From the NCBI RefSeq assembly GCF_900104765.1, contig NZ_LT629737.1, positions 1,054,001 to 1,118,000 of the forward strand: DNA of 64,000 nt. The letters are read 5' to 3'. This DNA is from Gillisia sp. Hel1_33_143 (lineage in GTDB: Bacteria; Bacteroidota; Bacteroidia; Flavobacteriales; Flavobacteriaceae). The notes under the pieces are model-generated. The model was not told the origin of the DNA, made no database searches, and saw nothing but the letters and a program-made list of their open reading frames with translations. The translations under genes were made by a program, and so were the position numbers. This document shows positions 34,501-43,262 of this stretch, in pieces. Position 1 is the stretch's first letter, and each line of letters opens with the position of its first letter.

Positions 34501-35412
34501 CTATTTAAGCACTTTCTTGATCTCGCTCATCAATTCTCTTCCTCCATTGCTCAAAATTTCCTGAGCGCAACGTTTTCCAAAATCTTTCAAATTAGTTACT
34601 GAAATATTGTTCTCAACTTCAATTTTCTGACTTCCATCTAAACTGAATAAAGCGCCTTTAAAATGAAGGTTATTGTCTATAATTACTGCCGAAGCTCCAA
34701 TTGGTGCGGTACATCCTCCTTCCAATTCTTTTAAGAATTCTCTTTCTACATGTACGCAAATTTCCGATGCTCTATGGTTTAGAGCAGAAACAGCTTCTCG
34801 GCAAATATCATCTTCCTCTTTTGCTACCACCAACATAGCACCTTGAGCAGGAGCAGGTAACATCCAGTTAAGATCTATATGATTTTTTGGAGTGAGGTTG
34901 ATGCGCTCTAGTCCGGCAGCAGCAAAAATTGCCCCGTCCCAATCATTATCTTCCAATTTTTGCATTCTGGTATTCACGTTCCCGCGAAGATCTACCACGT
35001 TATGGGTAGGGTATTTATTTAACCATTGGGCTTTTCTTCTTAAACTTCCCGTAGCAATGGTTCCATCACCTTCCAAAAATTTAACTCCTTTATGAAGTAA
35101 AATATCTTTAGAATTAGCCCTTTTAAGAACCGCGGCTTCTACAATTCCTATTGGTAGCGCGGTAGGAACATCTTTCATGGAGTGAACGGCAATGTCAATC
35201 TTATCGGTTAACATGGCGATATCCAATGTTTTGGTAAAGATCCCGGTAATTCCCATTTCGTAAAGCGGCTGATCTAGGTTTAGATCTCCGGTAGATTTTA
35301 CAGGGACTAGCTCGGTTTCATGTCCAAAATGTTCTAATGCAGCTTGAACGGTTTTAGCTTGCCAAAGTGCTAGTTCGCTATCTCTGGTTCCAATTCTAAT
35401 TACTTTATTCAT
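34501..35412 (-). CDS. hemC: Porphobilinogen deaminase (hydroxymethylbilane synthase)
   Basis: Polymerises four porphobilinogens. The 303-aa protein has the catalytic Asp81 in HSMKDVP, the RIGTRDSELALWQA start, the arginine-rich GSLRRKAQW and VDLRGNVNTRM segments, and Cys234 in EGGCTAPIGA, which carries the dipyrromethane cofactor. Its start overlaps the hemA stop by 4 nt. Confidence 0.98.
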   Translation of the reverse strand: MNKVIRIGTRDSELALWQAKTVQAALEHFGHETELVPVKSTGDLNLDQPLYEMGITGIFTKTLDIAMLTDKIDIAVHSMKDVPTALPIGIVEAAVLKRANSKDILLHKGVKFLEGDGTIATGSLRRKAQWLNKYPTHNVVDLRGNVNTRMQKLEDNDWDGAIFAAAGLERINLTPKNHIDLNWMLPAPAQGAMLVVAKEEDDICREAVSALNHRASEICVHVEREFLKELEGGCTAPIGASAVIIDNNLHFKGALFSLDGSQKIEVENNISVTNLKDFGKRCAQEILSNGGRELMSEIKKVLK

Positions 35413-36665
35413 TTTGCGGCCTCTTCCAGATGAAACATTTTTTGGATGAGTTCTAAACTTTCATCTGTAGTGTTAGAATCATCTTTAAGGTGATTGGCAA
35501 AATGATTCATTATTTTTTGAATGATGCGGTTGCTCACAATTTCAGCTTGTTCATCATTGAAATCTGTGATCTTTTTACGTTGAAAATCCAGTTCAGCATC
35601 TTTCATGGTTCTCAACTTTTTCTTCAAGGCTTTAATAGTTGGGGCAAATTTGCGTGTTTCAAGCCACTTATTAAAATCTCCTTCTACTTCAGCTATAATT
35701 TCTCTGGCTTGCGGAATAAATTGTTTTCTGCGTTCCAGCGTTTCATCTGTCATTTGAGAAAGATGATCTAAATGTATCAATTTTACATTTTCAAGTTCCA
35801 ACACATCATCTGCAACGTTCTTCGGAATAGAAAGATCTAAGATCAATAATTCCTTTTTAGCATAGATCAATTCCTTAGAAACAGTAGCGTTTTGAGCGCC
35901 TGTAGCAACAATCAAGATATCTGCCTGTCTAATTTCAGACTGAAGATCTGCATAATCTTTTACCGTTAAATTGAACTTTCCGGCAATTCTCTCTGCCTTA
36001 TCCTTAGTTCTGTTAATAAGGGTAATATTGTTGTTCTTGGTGTGTTTTACAAGGTTTTCACAAGTATTTCTACCTATTTTCCCTGTTCCAAAAAGCAAAA
36101 TGTTCTTATTAGAAACATTTTCAACTTCCTTTAAAATATATTGTACCGAAGCAAAACTTACTGAAGTGGCTCCAGAAGAAATGCGGGTTTCGTTCTTAAT
36201 TCTTTTGCTTGCCTGAATCACCGCGTTTATCAATCTTTCTAAAAATGGATTTGCAACTCCAACTTTCTTAGAGCTTACAAATGCATTTCTTAACTGACTG
36301 ATGATCTCAAAATCTCCTAAGATCTGGCTATCTAATCCTGTTCCCACATTAAACATGTGTGAGATGGCATCTTTATTTTTATAAACGTAGGCAACTTTCT
36401 CAAACTCCTCTACAGTACCATGTGTGTGTTCACATAATAACTTGATAAGTTGATAAGGGTGTTGAGCAAAACCGTAAAGTTCGGTTCTATTGCAGGTGGA
36501 GGTTACTATTAATCCATCAATACCTTCTTCTTTAGCGTCTTCAAGTAAATTTTGCTTTCCTTCTTCAGACAAACTAAAGTGTCCTCGAATGTCTGCATCA
36601 GCCTTTTTATAACTTAAGCCTATGATGTAAAAATGTTTTCCTCTTGAAATATGATAGTTCTCCAT
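35409..36665 (-). CDS. hemA: Glutamyl-tRNA reductase
   Basis: Reduces glutamyl-tRNA to glutamate-1-semialdehyde, the first committed step of C5 haem synthesis. The 418-aa protein has the catalytic Cys in TSTCNRTELYGF, a Rossmann domain (LLFGTGKIGRNT) and a C-terminal dimerisation helix. ATG 36665 is chosen because the upstream in-frame TTG (36713) lies beyond a perfect -7 promoter box at 36689-36696. First gene of the operon hemA-C-D-E-orf-GNAT-hemF; hemL is not in this window. Confidence 0.97.
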   Translation of the reverse strand: MENYHISRGKHFYIIGLSYKKADADIRGHFSLSEEGKQNLLEDAKEEGIDGLIVTSTCNRTELYGFAQHPYQLIKLLCEHTHGTVEEFEKVAYVYKNKDAISHMFNVGTGLDSQILGDFEIISQLRNAFVSSKKVGVANPFLERLINAVIQASKRIKNETRISSGATSVSFASVQYILKEVENVSNKNILLFGTGKIGRNTCENLVKHTKNNNITLINRTKDKAERIAGKFNLTVKDYADLQSEIRQADILIVATGAQNATVSKELIYAKKELLILDLSIPKNVADDVLELENVKLIHLDHLSQMTDETLERRKQFIPQAREIIAEVEGDFNKWLETRKFAPTIKALKKKLRTMKDAELDFQRKKITDFNDEQAEIVSNRIIQKIMNHFANHLKDDSNTTDESLELIQKMFHLEEAAK

Positions 36666-36688
36666 GAAACTGTTTGGGAATTCTGAAG

Positions 36689-36696
36689 CAAAAATA
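36689..36696 (-). promoter_or_regulatory. -7 promoter element of the hemA operon
   Basis: On the minus strand this reads TATTTTTG, a perfect TAnnTTTG, 23 nt before the hemA ATG. A TTG about 21 bp further upstream (near 36718-36720) can serve as the -33 element. Confidence 0.65.
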
Positions 36697-36762
36697 ACAT
36701 ATACATAAATCAAAATACAACGCTGTAGGTACTAAATGTGTCGATAGATGATAATTGTCACC

Positions 36763-36799
36763 TATTTGACATATTTTGACCGGATTTTGGCTATTTTTG
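36763..36799 (+). promoter_or_regulatory. Promoter of the AraC-type regulator with direct repeats
   Basis: The -7 box TATTTTTG lies at 36792-36799. Upstream are two adjacent direct repeats, TATTTGAC (36763-36770) and TATTTTGAC (36772-36780), partly serving as -33 sequence (TTTG). AraC-type proteins often bind direct repeats, so these may be autoregulatory sites and could also influence divergent hemA. Confidence 0.45.
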
Positions 36800-36865
36800 T
36801 AGTAGTATCAATCGTTTTGGAACCATTAGTTTAGACTGATTCTAAATAAAAACAATTTTGGAAAG

Positions 36866-37777
36866 ATGACATCAGAACAGAAAAATATCGCTGGAGGGTT
36901 TGTAGATGAGACTAAAATTGAAGAGGGTTTTTTCATTCTGAAGTTTCAGAACGAAACTCCAGATTCTGTAAATTTTACTCGTGAGATAGATAGTAGTTTT
37001 ATTCAGTTTCACTTCTGTGTAAAAGGGCAAAGCAAGTTTTTGTTCAATAAAGGGAACTACCAATTACCACTGGGAGAAGAGAATTCTTTGTTGCTTTACA
37101 ATCCGCAGCAAGACCTTCCTTTAAATGTGGAATTATTTCCAAATTCGTGGTTGATCTCTTTGGTGATCTCCATTAAAAAATTCCACTCGCTGTTTTCTCA
37201 AGAAGCAGGATATATTCCGTTTTTAAGTAGTGAGAACAGAGATAAGAAATATTATAAAGATGGCGATATTTCGCCTTCTATGGCAATTGTTTTGAATCAG
37301 TTGATGAATTTCAATTTAATGCCTTCTATCAAATCTTTATATTTTAAGGCGAAAGCGTATGAGTTATTAAGTCTTCATTTTAATAGAACTGAAGATGCAA
37401 ACATAGAGCAGTGCCCGTTTCTGGTGGATGAAGTGAATGTACTGAAGATCAGAAAGGCGAAAGATATTATTATTGCTAGAATGGCAGAACCGCCAACACT
37501 TCAGGAATTATCTGATGAAATTGGCTTGAGTCTTAAAAAACTGAAAGAAGGTTTTAAGCAGATCTATGGAGATTCTGTCTACAGCTTTCTATTTGATTAT
37601 AAAATGGAATTTGCACGTAAACTTTTAGATTCTGGCGATTTTAATGTGAATGAAGTTGGGTTAAAAGTAGGTTATAGCACATCCAGTCACTTTATCGCTG
37701 CCTTTAAAAAGAAATTTGGAACCACTCCAAAGAAGTATATCATGTCTTTATCGCTACCCACAAATATCAAGAATTGA
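36866..37777 (+). CDS. AraC-family transcriptional regulator divergent from hemA
   Basis: A 303-aa regulator. The C-terminal ~100 residues (about 195-298) form the double helix-turn-helix: PPTLQELSDEIGLSLKKLKEGFKQ and NEVGLKVGYSTSSHFIAAFKKKFGTTPKKY. The N-terminal ~190 residues form a divergent sensor domain with no recognised ligand motif. It lies between divergent hemA and downstream hemH, which points to control of haem synthesis, perhaps by haem, iron or an intermediate. Promoter box at 36792-36799. Confidence 0.9.
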   Translation: MTSEQKNIAGGFVDETKIEEGFFILKFQNETPDSVNFTREIDSSFIQFHFCVKGQSKFLFNKGNYQLPLGEENSLLLYNPQQDLPLNVELFPNSWLISLVISIKKFHSLFSQEAGYIPFLSSENRDKKYYKDGDISPSMAIVLNQLMNFNLMPSIKSLYFKAKAYELLSLHFNRTEDANIEQCPFLVDEVNVLKIRKAKDIIIARMAEPPTLQELSDEIGLSLKKLKEGFKQIYGDSVYSFLFDYKMEFARKLLDSGDFNVNEVGLKVGYSTSSHFIAAFKKKFGTTPKKYIMSLSLPTNIKN

Positions 37778-37880
37778 TTTTGGTGATGCTGTAATTGGTC
37801 AAAACTTCTATAAGTGAATTTATATCAACAATAATAGTAGTAATTTTAGGTCAGGAAAAATTGCTGAAAAAGAATAAAGA

Positions 37881-38915
37881 ATGAGTAAAGGTGTACTCTT
37901 GGTTAATCTGGGTTCTCCAGATAGTACCGACCCGAAAGACGTAAAGAAATATTTAGGTGAATTTTTAATGGATGAACGAGTGATCGATGTTCCATTATGG
38001 GCAAGAACGCTCTTGGTTAAAGGAATTGTTCTGAACACACGTCCTAAAAAATCTGCAGCCGCTTATCAAAAGATCTGGTGGGATGAAGGTTCGCCTCTTA
38101 TTGTGCTTTCTGAAAGATTAAGAGATAAGATAGAGGATTTTACCTCATTACCAATTGTGCTTGCCATGCGTTATGGTACGCCAAACATTAAATCTGGTTT
38201 GCAAGAATTGCATGATCAAGGAGTAGATGAGGTGCTTATATTTCCTTTGTACCCTCAATTTGCAATGGCTACTACAGAAACTATTTTGGTATTGGCAGAA
38301 GAGTTGAGAAGAGAATTCTTTCCTGAAATGAAATTCACTTCTATTCCTGCTTTTTATAATCACCCAGATTATATTAGAGTGTTGGCTGAAAGCATCTCGG
38401 AAAAGCTGAAAGATGTAAAATTTGAACATTTACTATTTTCTTATCACGGAGTTCCGGAAAGGCATATAAGAAAAAGCGATATTACGAAGTCTCATTGTCA
38501 GATAGATGGTTCTTGTTGCAAGACCGCTTCTTCTGCACATCAATTTTGTTATCGCCACCAATGTTATGAAACTACAAGGCTGGTTGCAGAATATCTTGAA
38601 TTAAAAGAGAATACTTATAGCGTTTCCTTTCAGTCTAGATTAGGATTCGACCCATGGTTACAACCTTACACCGATAGAACCATAGAACGTTTTGGAAAAC
38701 AAGGCATGAAAAATCTTGCCATTGTAACTCCCGCTTTTGTTAGTGACTGTTTAGAAACTTTGGAAGAGATCGCTATGGAAGGGGAAGAGATCTTTCACGA
38801 AGTTGGTGGAGAAAAATTCACCGTGGTTCCTTGTCTAAATGACAGAGAAGATTGGGTAAAAGTATTATCTAGATGGATAGACGAATGGGCGTATGCTAAA
38901 CCTGTAGAAGCATAA
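37881..38915 (+). CDS. hemH: Ferrochelatase with internal cysteine-rich segment
   Basis: Inserts ferrous iron into porphyrin, the terminal step. The 344-aa protein has the ferrochelatase motifs LLVNLGSPDS, FPLYPQFA, the catalytic His189 in FSYHGVPERH, and FQSRLGFDPWLQPYT. Right after the catalytic motif is an insert with five cysteines (206, 212, 213, 223, 228). Such an internal cysteine segment is described for a class of [2Fe-2S] bacterial ferrochelatases, so a cluster here is likely. The stop shares a base with the MATE gene start. Confidence 0.96.
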   Translation: MSKGVLLVNLGSPDSTDPKDVKKYLGEFLMDERVIDVPLWARTLLVKGIVLNTRPKKSAAAYQKIWWDEGSPLIVLSERLRDKIEDFTSLPIVLAMRYGTPNIKSGLQELHDQGVDEVLIFPLYPQFAMATTETILVLAEELRREFFPEMKFTSIPAFYNHPDYIRVLAESISEKLKDVKFEHLLFSYHGVPERHIRKSDITKSHCQIDGSCCKTASSAHQFCYRHQCYETTRLVAEYLELKENTYSVSFQSRLGFDPWLQPYTDRTIERFGKQGMKNLAIVTPAFVSDCLETLEEIAMEGEEIFHEVGGEKFTVVPCLNDREDWVKVLSRWIDEWAYAKPVEA

Positions 38916-40273
38916 TGGCAAATCTGAATTCTAAAGCTTTGGGTAATGAACCAATAGGGAAATTACTTATTAGGCAGGCAGTACCTGCATCTATTGGAAT
39001 TCTGGTTATGTCTTTAAATATTCTTGTAGATACCATTTTTGTTGGTAACTGGATAGGATCTATAGCAATTGCTGCTATTAATGTGGTCTTGCCGGTTTCG
39101 TTCTTCATCGCTGCTTTAGGGATGGCTATCGGGATTGGTGGATCCTCTATTATTTCGAGAGCGTTAGGTGCGAATAATCACAAAAAAGCTCTTAAGACCT
39201 TTGGAAATCAAATTAGTCTTACTCTTATTTTAACAATTGTTATGGTAGCTGTGGGGCTCCTCTTCAGAGACTCCATTATACCTGCTTTTGGTGGGAAAGG
39301 CGATATTTTTGAGCCTGCGAAGATCTATTATACCATTGTTTTATATGGCGTGCCATTTCTCGCACTCTGTATGATGGGTAATAATGTAATTAGAGCTGAA
39401 GGGAAGCCGAAATTTGCCATGGTGGCCATGATCATACCTTCTGTAGGAAATCTTGTACTAGATTATATATTGATAAATATAATGGATCTAGGAATGATGG
39501 GTGCAGCATGGGCAACCACAGCTTCTTATATGTGTTGTTTTGCGTATGTAGTTTGGTTTTTCTTGTCTAATAATTCTGAATTAAAAATCTCATTAAGTCA
39601 TCTTGGTTTTAATTGGAATATTTTAAAGGAAACTGCCTCCTTGGGTTTTGTAACTCTTGCTAGACAAGCCGTAGTAAGTATTACTTATTTATTAATGAAC
39701 AATATTTTATTTGATATTGGGGGAGAAGATTCTGTTACGGTTTATGCTATTATTGGGAGAATGCTAATGTTTGCGCTTTTTCCGGTACTAGGAGTAACAC
39801 AAGGCTTTTTACCAATTGCCGGATATAATTATGGGGCAGAGAATTTTGCCAGAGTAAAAAAGAGTATAAATACAGCAATTCTTTACGCTACACTTTTAGG
39901 TATCTTAGTTTTTGCGGGAATTATGACGTTTGCAGAAGAAATTGTGAGCGTATTTACAGATAATCCAGCTGTACTTTCAGATACACCACAAGCCATGAGA
40001 TGGGTATTTGCTGCAGTGCCGATCATCGCTTTACAATTAATTGGTTCTGCGTATTTTCAAGCTATAGGCAAAGCCATTCCGGCTTTATTATTAACCCTAT
40101 CCAGACAAGGATTTTTCTTTATTCCGTTGGTACTTATTCTCCCTAATTATTTTGGAGAGATTGGTGTTTGGATCTCATTTCCTATTGCAGATTTCCTATC
40201 TACAGTGGTTACTGGATTGTTCTTAAATAAGGAGATTAGAAATAAACTAAAACCAGCAGAAGTTATTAATTGA
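38915..40273 (+). CDS. MATE-family efflux transporter
   Basis: A 452-aa protein with 12 hydrophobic helices arranged as two homologous halves and the MATE landmarks IRQAVPASIGILVMSLNILVD at the start, GMAIGIGGSSIISRALG, and GVTQGFLPIAGYNYGA. It exports cationic compounds by sodium or proton antiport. Its ATG shares one base with the hemH stop, so translation is coupled; export of porphyrin or of a toxic cation is possible but unproven. Confidence 0.92.
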   Translation: MANLNSKALGNEPIGKLLIRQAVPASIGILVMSLNILVDTIFVGNWIGSIAIAAINVVLPVSFFIAALGMAIGIGGSSIISRALGANNHKKALKTFGNQISLTLILTIVMVAVGLLFRDSIIPAFGGKGDIFEPAKIYYTIVLYGVPFLALCMMGNNVIRAEGKPKFAMVAMIIPSVGNLVLDYILINIMDLGMMGAAWATTASYMCCFAYVVWFFLSNNSELKISLSHLGFNWNILKETASLGFVTLARQAVVSITYLLMNNILFDIGGEDSVTVYAIIGRMLMFALFPVLGVTQGFLPIAGYNYGAENFARVKKSINTAILYATLLGILVFAGIMTFAEEIVSVFTDNPAVLSDTPQAMRWVFAAVPIIALQLIGSAYFQAIGKAIPALLLTLSRQGFFFIPLVLILPNYFGEIGVWISFPIADFLSTVVTGLFLNKEIRNKLKPAEVIN

Positions 40274-40297
40274 ATTACTTCACTCTTCACAATTAGT

Positions 40298-40305
40298 TAT
40301 ATTTG
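40298..40305 (+). promoter_or_regulatory. -7 promoter element of hemJ
   Basis: TATATTTG is a perfect TAnnTTTG, 46 nt before the GTG start of hemJ, so hemJ may have its own transcript. Confidence 0.45.
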
Positions 40306-40351
40306 CTAAGCGCTCAAGTGAACGATCCATAAACCTTGAAAAATTAAGTCT

Positions 40352-40903
40352 GTGATAGAATATTACAACTACATTAAATCTTTACATTTAATTTTTGTTA
40401 TAACCTGGTTTGCAGGATTATTCTACATTCCAAGATTATTTGTTTATCATATTGAAGCCGCTCAAGAAGCAGAACCTAAAAGAACTATTTTAGTAGATCA
40501 GTTGAAATTGATGACTAAAAGATTATGGTTCATCATAACTTGGCCTTCCGCTATATTAGCGAGTTTATTCGCTTTTTGGATGCTATATCTTATGCCTGGA
40601 TGGCTGCAACAACCTTGGATGCATGTAAAACTTGGCTTTGTAGTGTTGCTTTATATATATCATTTTAAATGTCATCTTATCTATAAAGAGCTTCAAAATA
40701 ACGTTGTAAAATGGACTTCGAACCAAATGCGAATCTGGAATGAAGGTACTACGATAATTTTATTTGCAGTGATCTTTTTGGTAATTGTAAGAGATGCCGT
40801 AAACTGGATCTATGGTGTAATAGGAATAATATTATTAGGGATACTGCTAATGCTCGGAATCAAATTGTATAAGCGAATTCGTTCTAAAAATCCGAATGCC
40901 TAA
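40352..40903 (+). CDS. hemJ: Protoporphyrinogen IX oxidase HemJ (CopD family)
   Basis: Oxidises protoporphyrinogen IX to protoporphyrin IX in the membrane. The 183-aa protein has four hydrophobic helices; the family motif SLHLIFVITWFAGLFYIPRLF near the N-terminus carries the conserved His, and further conserved Arg/Lys residues lie in KLMTKRLW and HVKLGFVVLLYIYH. The start is GTG at 40352. It supplies the step between hemF and hemH, so the region encodes haem synthesis from glutamyl-tRNA except hemL. Confidence 0.92.
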   Translation: MIEYYNYIKSLHLIFVITWFAGLFYIPRLFVYHIEAAQEAEPKRTILVDQLKLMTKRLWFIITWPSAILASLFAFWMLYLMPGWLQQPWMHVKLGFVVLLYIYHFKCHLIYKELQNNVVKWTSNQMRIWNEGTTIILFAVIFLVIVRDAVNWIYGVIGIILLGILLMLGIKLYKRIRSKNPNA

Positions 40904-40949
40904 TCTGGTGTGATAATTGATATTTATGGCAAAACTACCTAAATAATAT

Positions 40950-42404
40950 ATGAAGATATTTAAGCTCTCCTTAAGAAACAGAATTTTCATTTCTATGATC
41001 TTGTTGGTGTTAGGGGCTTCTATACTTATTGCCGGCGTTACTGTTTATCAATATACACAAGAATCTGAAGCCTATCATAAAGAAAGGTTAGAGCGTAAAG
41101 AACAAGCTATTAGAGAGAACATAAAATTTGTTCTGGATAAAACCACCCATGTGGTAAGCACAGAAAATATTCCGGTGATCTTAAAGGAACGCGATAAGAT
41201 CTATGAGATGTCTCAGGTGCATGAAATGCAGCTTAATATTTATGATCTCACAGGAAGACTTCTTATAAAATCTAACGAATCATTTTTTAGAGATACTACA
41301 AATGTGCAGATCCCAAAGCAGATCATTCAAAATTTAGAAACGTCTCCTACCAAGAGATTCTTGAAGAAATCTGAGATCAACGGACAAAAATCACAATCTT
41401 CTTATACCTACATCCACGACAATCAATTTAAACCTTTAGCCATTTTATACCTTCCTTATCTGCAAGATGATGAGGTATTACAAAAAGATCTAAACGACTT
41501 TTTAATGAAGTTGGGCGAAGTTTATCTATTTATGTTGTTGGCAGCTATTTTGATGTCTTATTTCCTTTCCAAATACATTACAAAATCTTTGAAAATAGTT
41601 TCAGAAAAGATCATAGAAACCAGGCTGGATAAGCGAAATCAAAAGATACAGATAGAGAACGTTTCTGAAGAGATCTATACCCTGGTATCTGCTTATAATA
41701 GTATGATAGACGAGTTGGAAGAAAGTGCTGTGAAACTGGCTACCGGAGAGCGAGAACAGGCTTGGCGAGAAATGGCTAAGCAAGTAGCGCATGAGATCAA
41801 AAATCCATTAACTCCAATGCGACTCACAGTTCAAAGTTTTCAACGAAATTTTAACCCTAAAGACCCTAATGTGATCATGAAATTGAATGAATATAGCGAA
41901 ACCTTAATTCATCAAATAGATACCATGAGCGCTATTGCTTCGGCCTTTTCAAATTTTGCCAAAATGCCGGCGCAACAAAATGAAATTCTAAATGTTCCAA
42001 AAACAGTTAAGTTAGCATTAGACATCTTCAATGAAAATTACATACAATTCTCTTCAGAGAAAGAAGAAATTCTGGTTAAATTTGATAGAACTCAGCTTAT
42101 TAGAGTGATTACCAATTTGGTGAAAAATGCTACTCAAGCTTTACAAGATGTAAAAGATCCGAAGATATTGGTGGAGGTGGAAGAAGAAGAAACTTCTGTA
42201 AAAGTTTCTGTCTTAGACAATGGTGTAGGTATTTCAGAAGAAAATAAAGACAAGGTGTTCGAGCCTAAATTTACCACCAAATCTAGTGGTATGGGATTAG
42301 GTCTTGCTATGGTGAAGAATATTGTAGAGACCTATGGCGGAAGCATCAATTTTGAATCAAACAAAAATAAAGGGACTATCTTTACAGTCCGATTTCCAAA
42401 ATAA
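40950..42404 (+). CDS. Sensor histidine kinase, NtrY-like
   Basis: A 484-aa membrane kinase: TM helix 11-33, periplasmic domain about 34-188, TM helix about 190-210, HAMP-like linker, dimerisation helix with phospho-acceptor His281 in MAKQVAHEIKNPLTPMRL, and an ATPase domain with the N box (NLVKNATQAL), G1 (DNGVGIS) and G2 (GMGLGLAM). The HEIKNPLTP motif is typical of NtrY kinases. No response regulator gene is adjacent, so it is an orphan. A crotonase gene follows after 6 nt. Confidence 0.92.
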   Translation: MKIFKLSLRNRIFISMILLVLGASILIAGVTVYQYTQESEAYHKERLERKEQAIRENIKFVLDKTTHVVSTENIPVILKERDKIYEMSQVHEMQLNIYDLTGRLLIKSNESFFRDTTNVQIPKQIIQNLETSPTKRFLKKSEINGQKSQSSYTYIHDNQFKPLAILYLPYLQDDEVLQKDLNDFLMKLGEVYLFMLLAAILMSYFLSKYITKSLKIVSEKIIETRLDKRNQKIQIENVSEEIYTLVSAYNSMIDELEESAVKLATGEREQAWREMAKQVAHEIKNPLTPMRLTVQSFQRNFNPKDPNVIMKLNEYSETLIHQIDTMSAIASAFSNFAKMPAQQNEILNVPKTVKLALDIFNENYIQFSSEKEEILVKFDRTQLIRVITNLVKNATQALQDVKDPKILVEVEEEETSVKVSVLDNGVGISEENKDKVFEPKFTTKSSGMGLGLAMVKNIVETYGGSINFESNKNKGTIFTVRFPK

Positions 42405-42410
42405 GTAAGT

Positions 42411-43193
42411 ATGACATTTGAAAACATTTTATCAGAACTTCACGAAGGAATTCTACAGATAACTATCAATAGACCTTCAAAATTAAACGCACTTAATAAA
42501 GAGACCATTAGCGAACTTCATGAAGCTTTTGCAGATGCTAGAGAAGATAACGACGTTAAGGTTATCATTTTAACCGGTAGCGGAGAGAAAGCCTTTGTTG
42601 CAGGAGCAGACATTAGTGAATTTTCAGATTTTTCTACGGAAGAAGGAGGAGAACTTGCAGCACAGGGACAGGCAAAATTATTTGATTATGTTGCGAATTT
42701 TCCAAAACCAGTAATTGCAGCGGTAAATGGTTTTGCGCTTGGAGGTGGATTAGAATTGGCAATGGCAGCACATTTTAGAATTGCCAGCGATAATGCAAAA
42801 ATGGGATTGCCGGAAGTTTCTCTTGGATTGATCCCGGGATATGGAGGAACGCAAAGATTACCTCAGTTAGTTGGTAAAGGTCGCGCCATGGAAATGATCA
42901 TGACTGCCGGAATGATAGATGCTACGCAAGCTCTGCAATATAATTTGGTGAATCACGTATGCCCTCAAGACGAGTTGCTAGATTTTGCTGAAAAATTAGC
43001 GAATAAGATCATGAAAAACTCATTGGTAGCCATCTCTGCAGCTATTAAGGCTGTAAATGCTAATTTTGAAGATGGAGTAAATGGTTTCGAAATAGAGATC
43101 GAAGAGTTTGGAAGAAGCTTCGGGACAGAAGATTTTAAAGAAGGAACTTCTGCCTTTCTAAATAAAAGAAAAGCAGATTTTCCTAGAAAATAA
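42411..43193 (+). CDS. Enoyl-CoA hydratase/isomerase (crotonase family)
   Basis: A 260-aa crotonase-fold protein with the CoA-binding oxyanion loop AFVAGADISEF, the second oxyanion segment NGFALGGGLELAMA, and the catalytic Glu region LPEVSLGLIPGYGGTQRLP. Both Glu residues expected for hydratase activity seem present. It probably hydrates 2-enoyl-CoA in fatty acid or amino acid breakdown. It starts 6 nt after the kinase gene. Confidence 0.93.
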   Translation: MTFENILSELHEGILQITINRPSKLNALNKETISELHEAFADAREDNDVKVIILTGSGEKAFVAGADISEFSDFSTEEGGELAAQGQAKLFDYVANFPKPVIAAVNGFALGGGLELAMAAHFRIASDNAKMGLPEVSLGLIPGYGGTQRLPQLVGKGRAMEMIMTAGMIDATQALQYNLVNHVCPQDELLDFAEKLANKIMKNSLVAISAAIKAVNANFEDGVNGFEIEIEEFGRSFGTEDFKEGTSAFLNKRKADFPRK

Positions 43194-43250
43194 ATCTTTC
43201 AATCAATAAAATTAAATATGGAAAGAATCCTAAAATTGGGAATTATGCCA

Positions 43251-43258
43251 TATTTTTG
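43251..43258 (+). promoter_or_regulatory. -7 promoter element just before the radical SAM gene
   Basis: TATTTTTG, a perfect TAnnTTTG, four bases (TTTT) before ATG 43263. If used, the message would be leaderless. Confidence 0.4.
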
Positions 43259-43262
43259 TTTT

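Noticed and set aside
36666-36713. Upstream TTG start for hemA at 36713
   Set aside because: It would place the promoter inside the gene; ATG 36665 fits the usual start of glutamyl-tRNA reductase.
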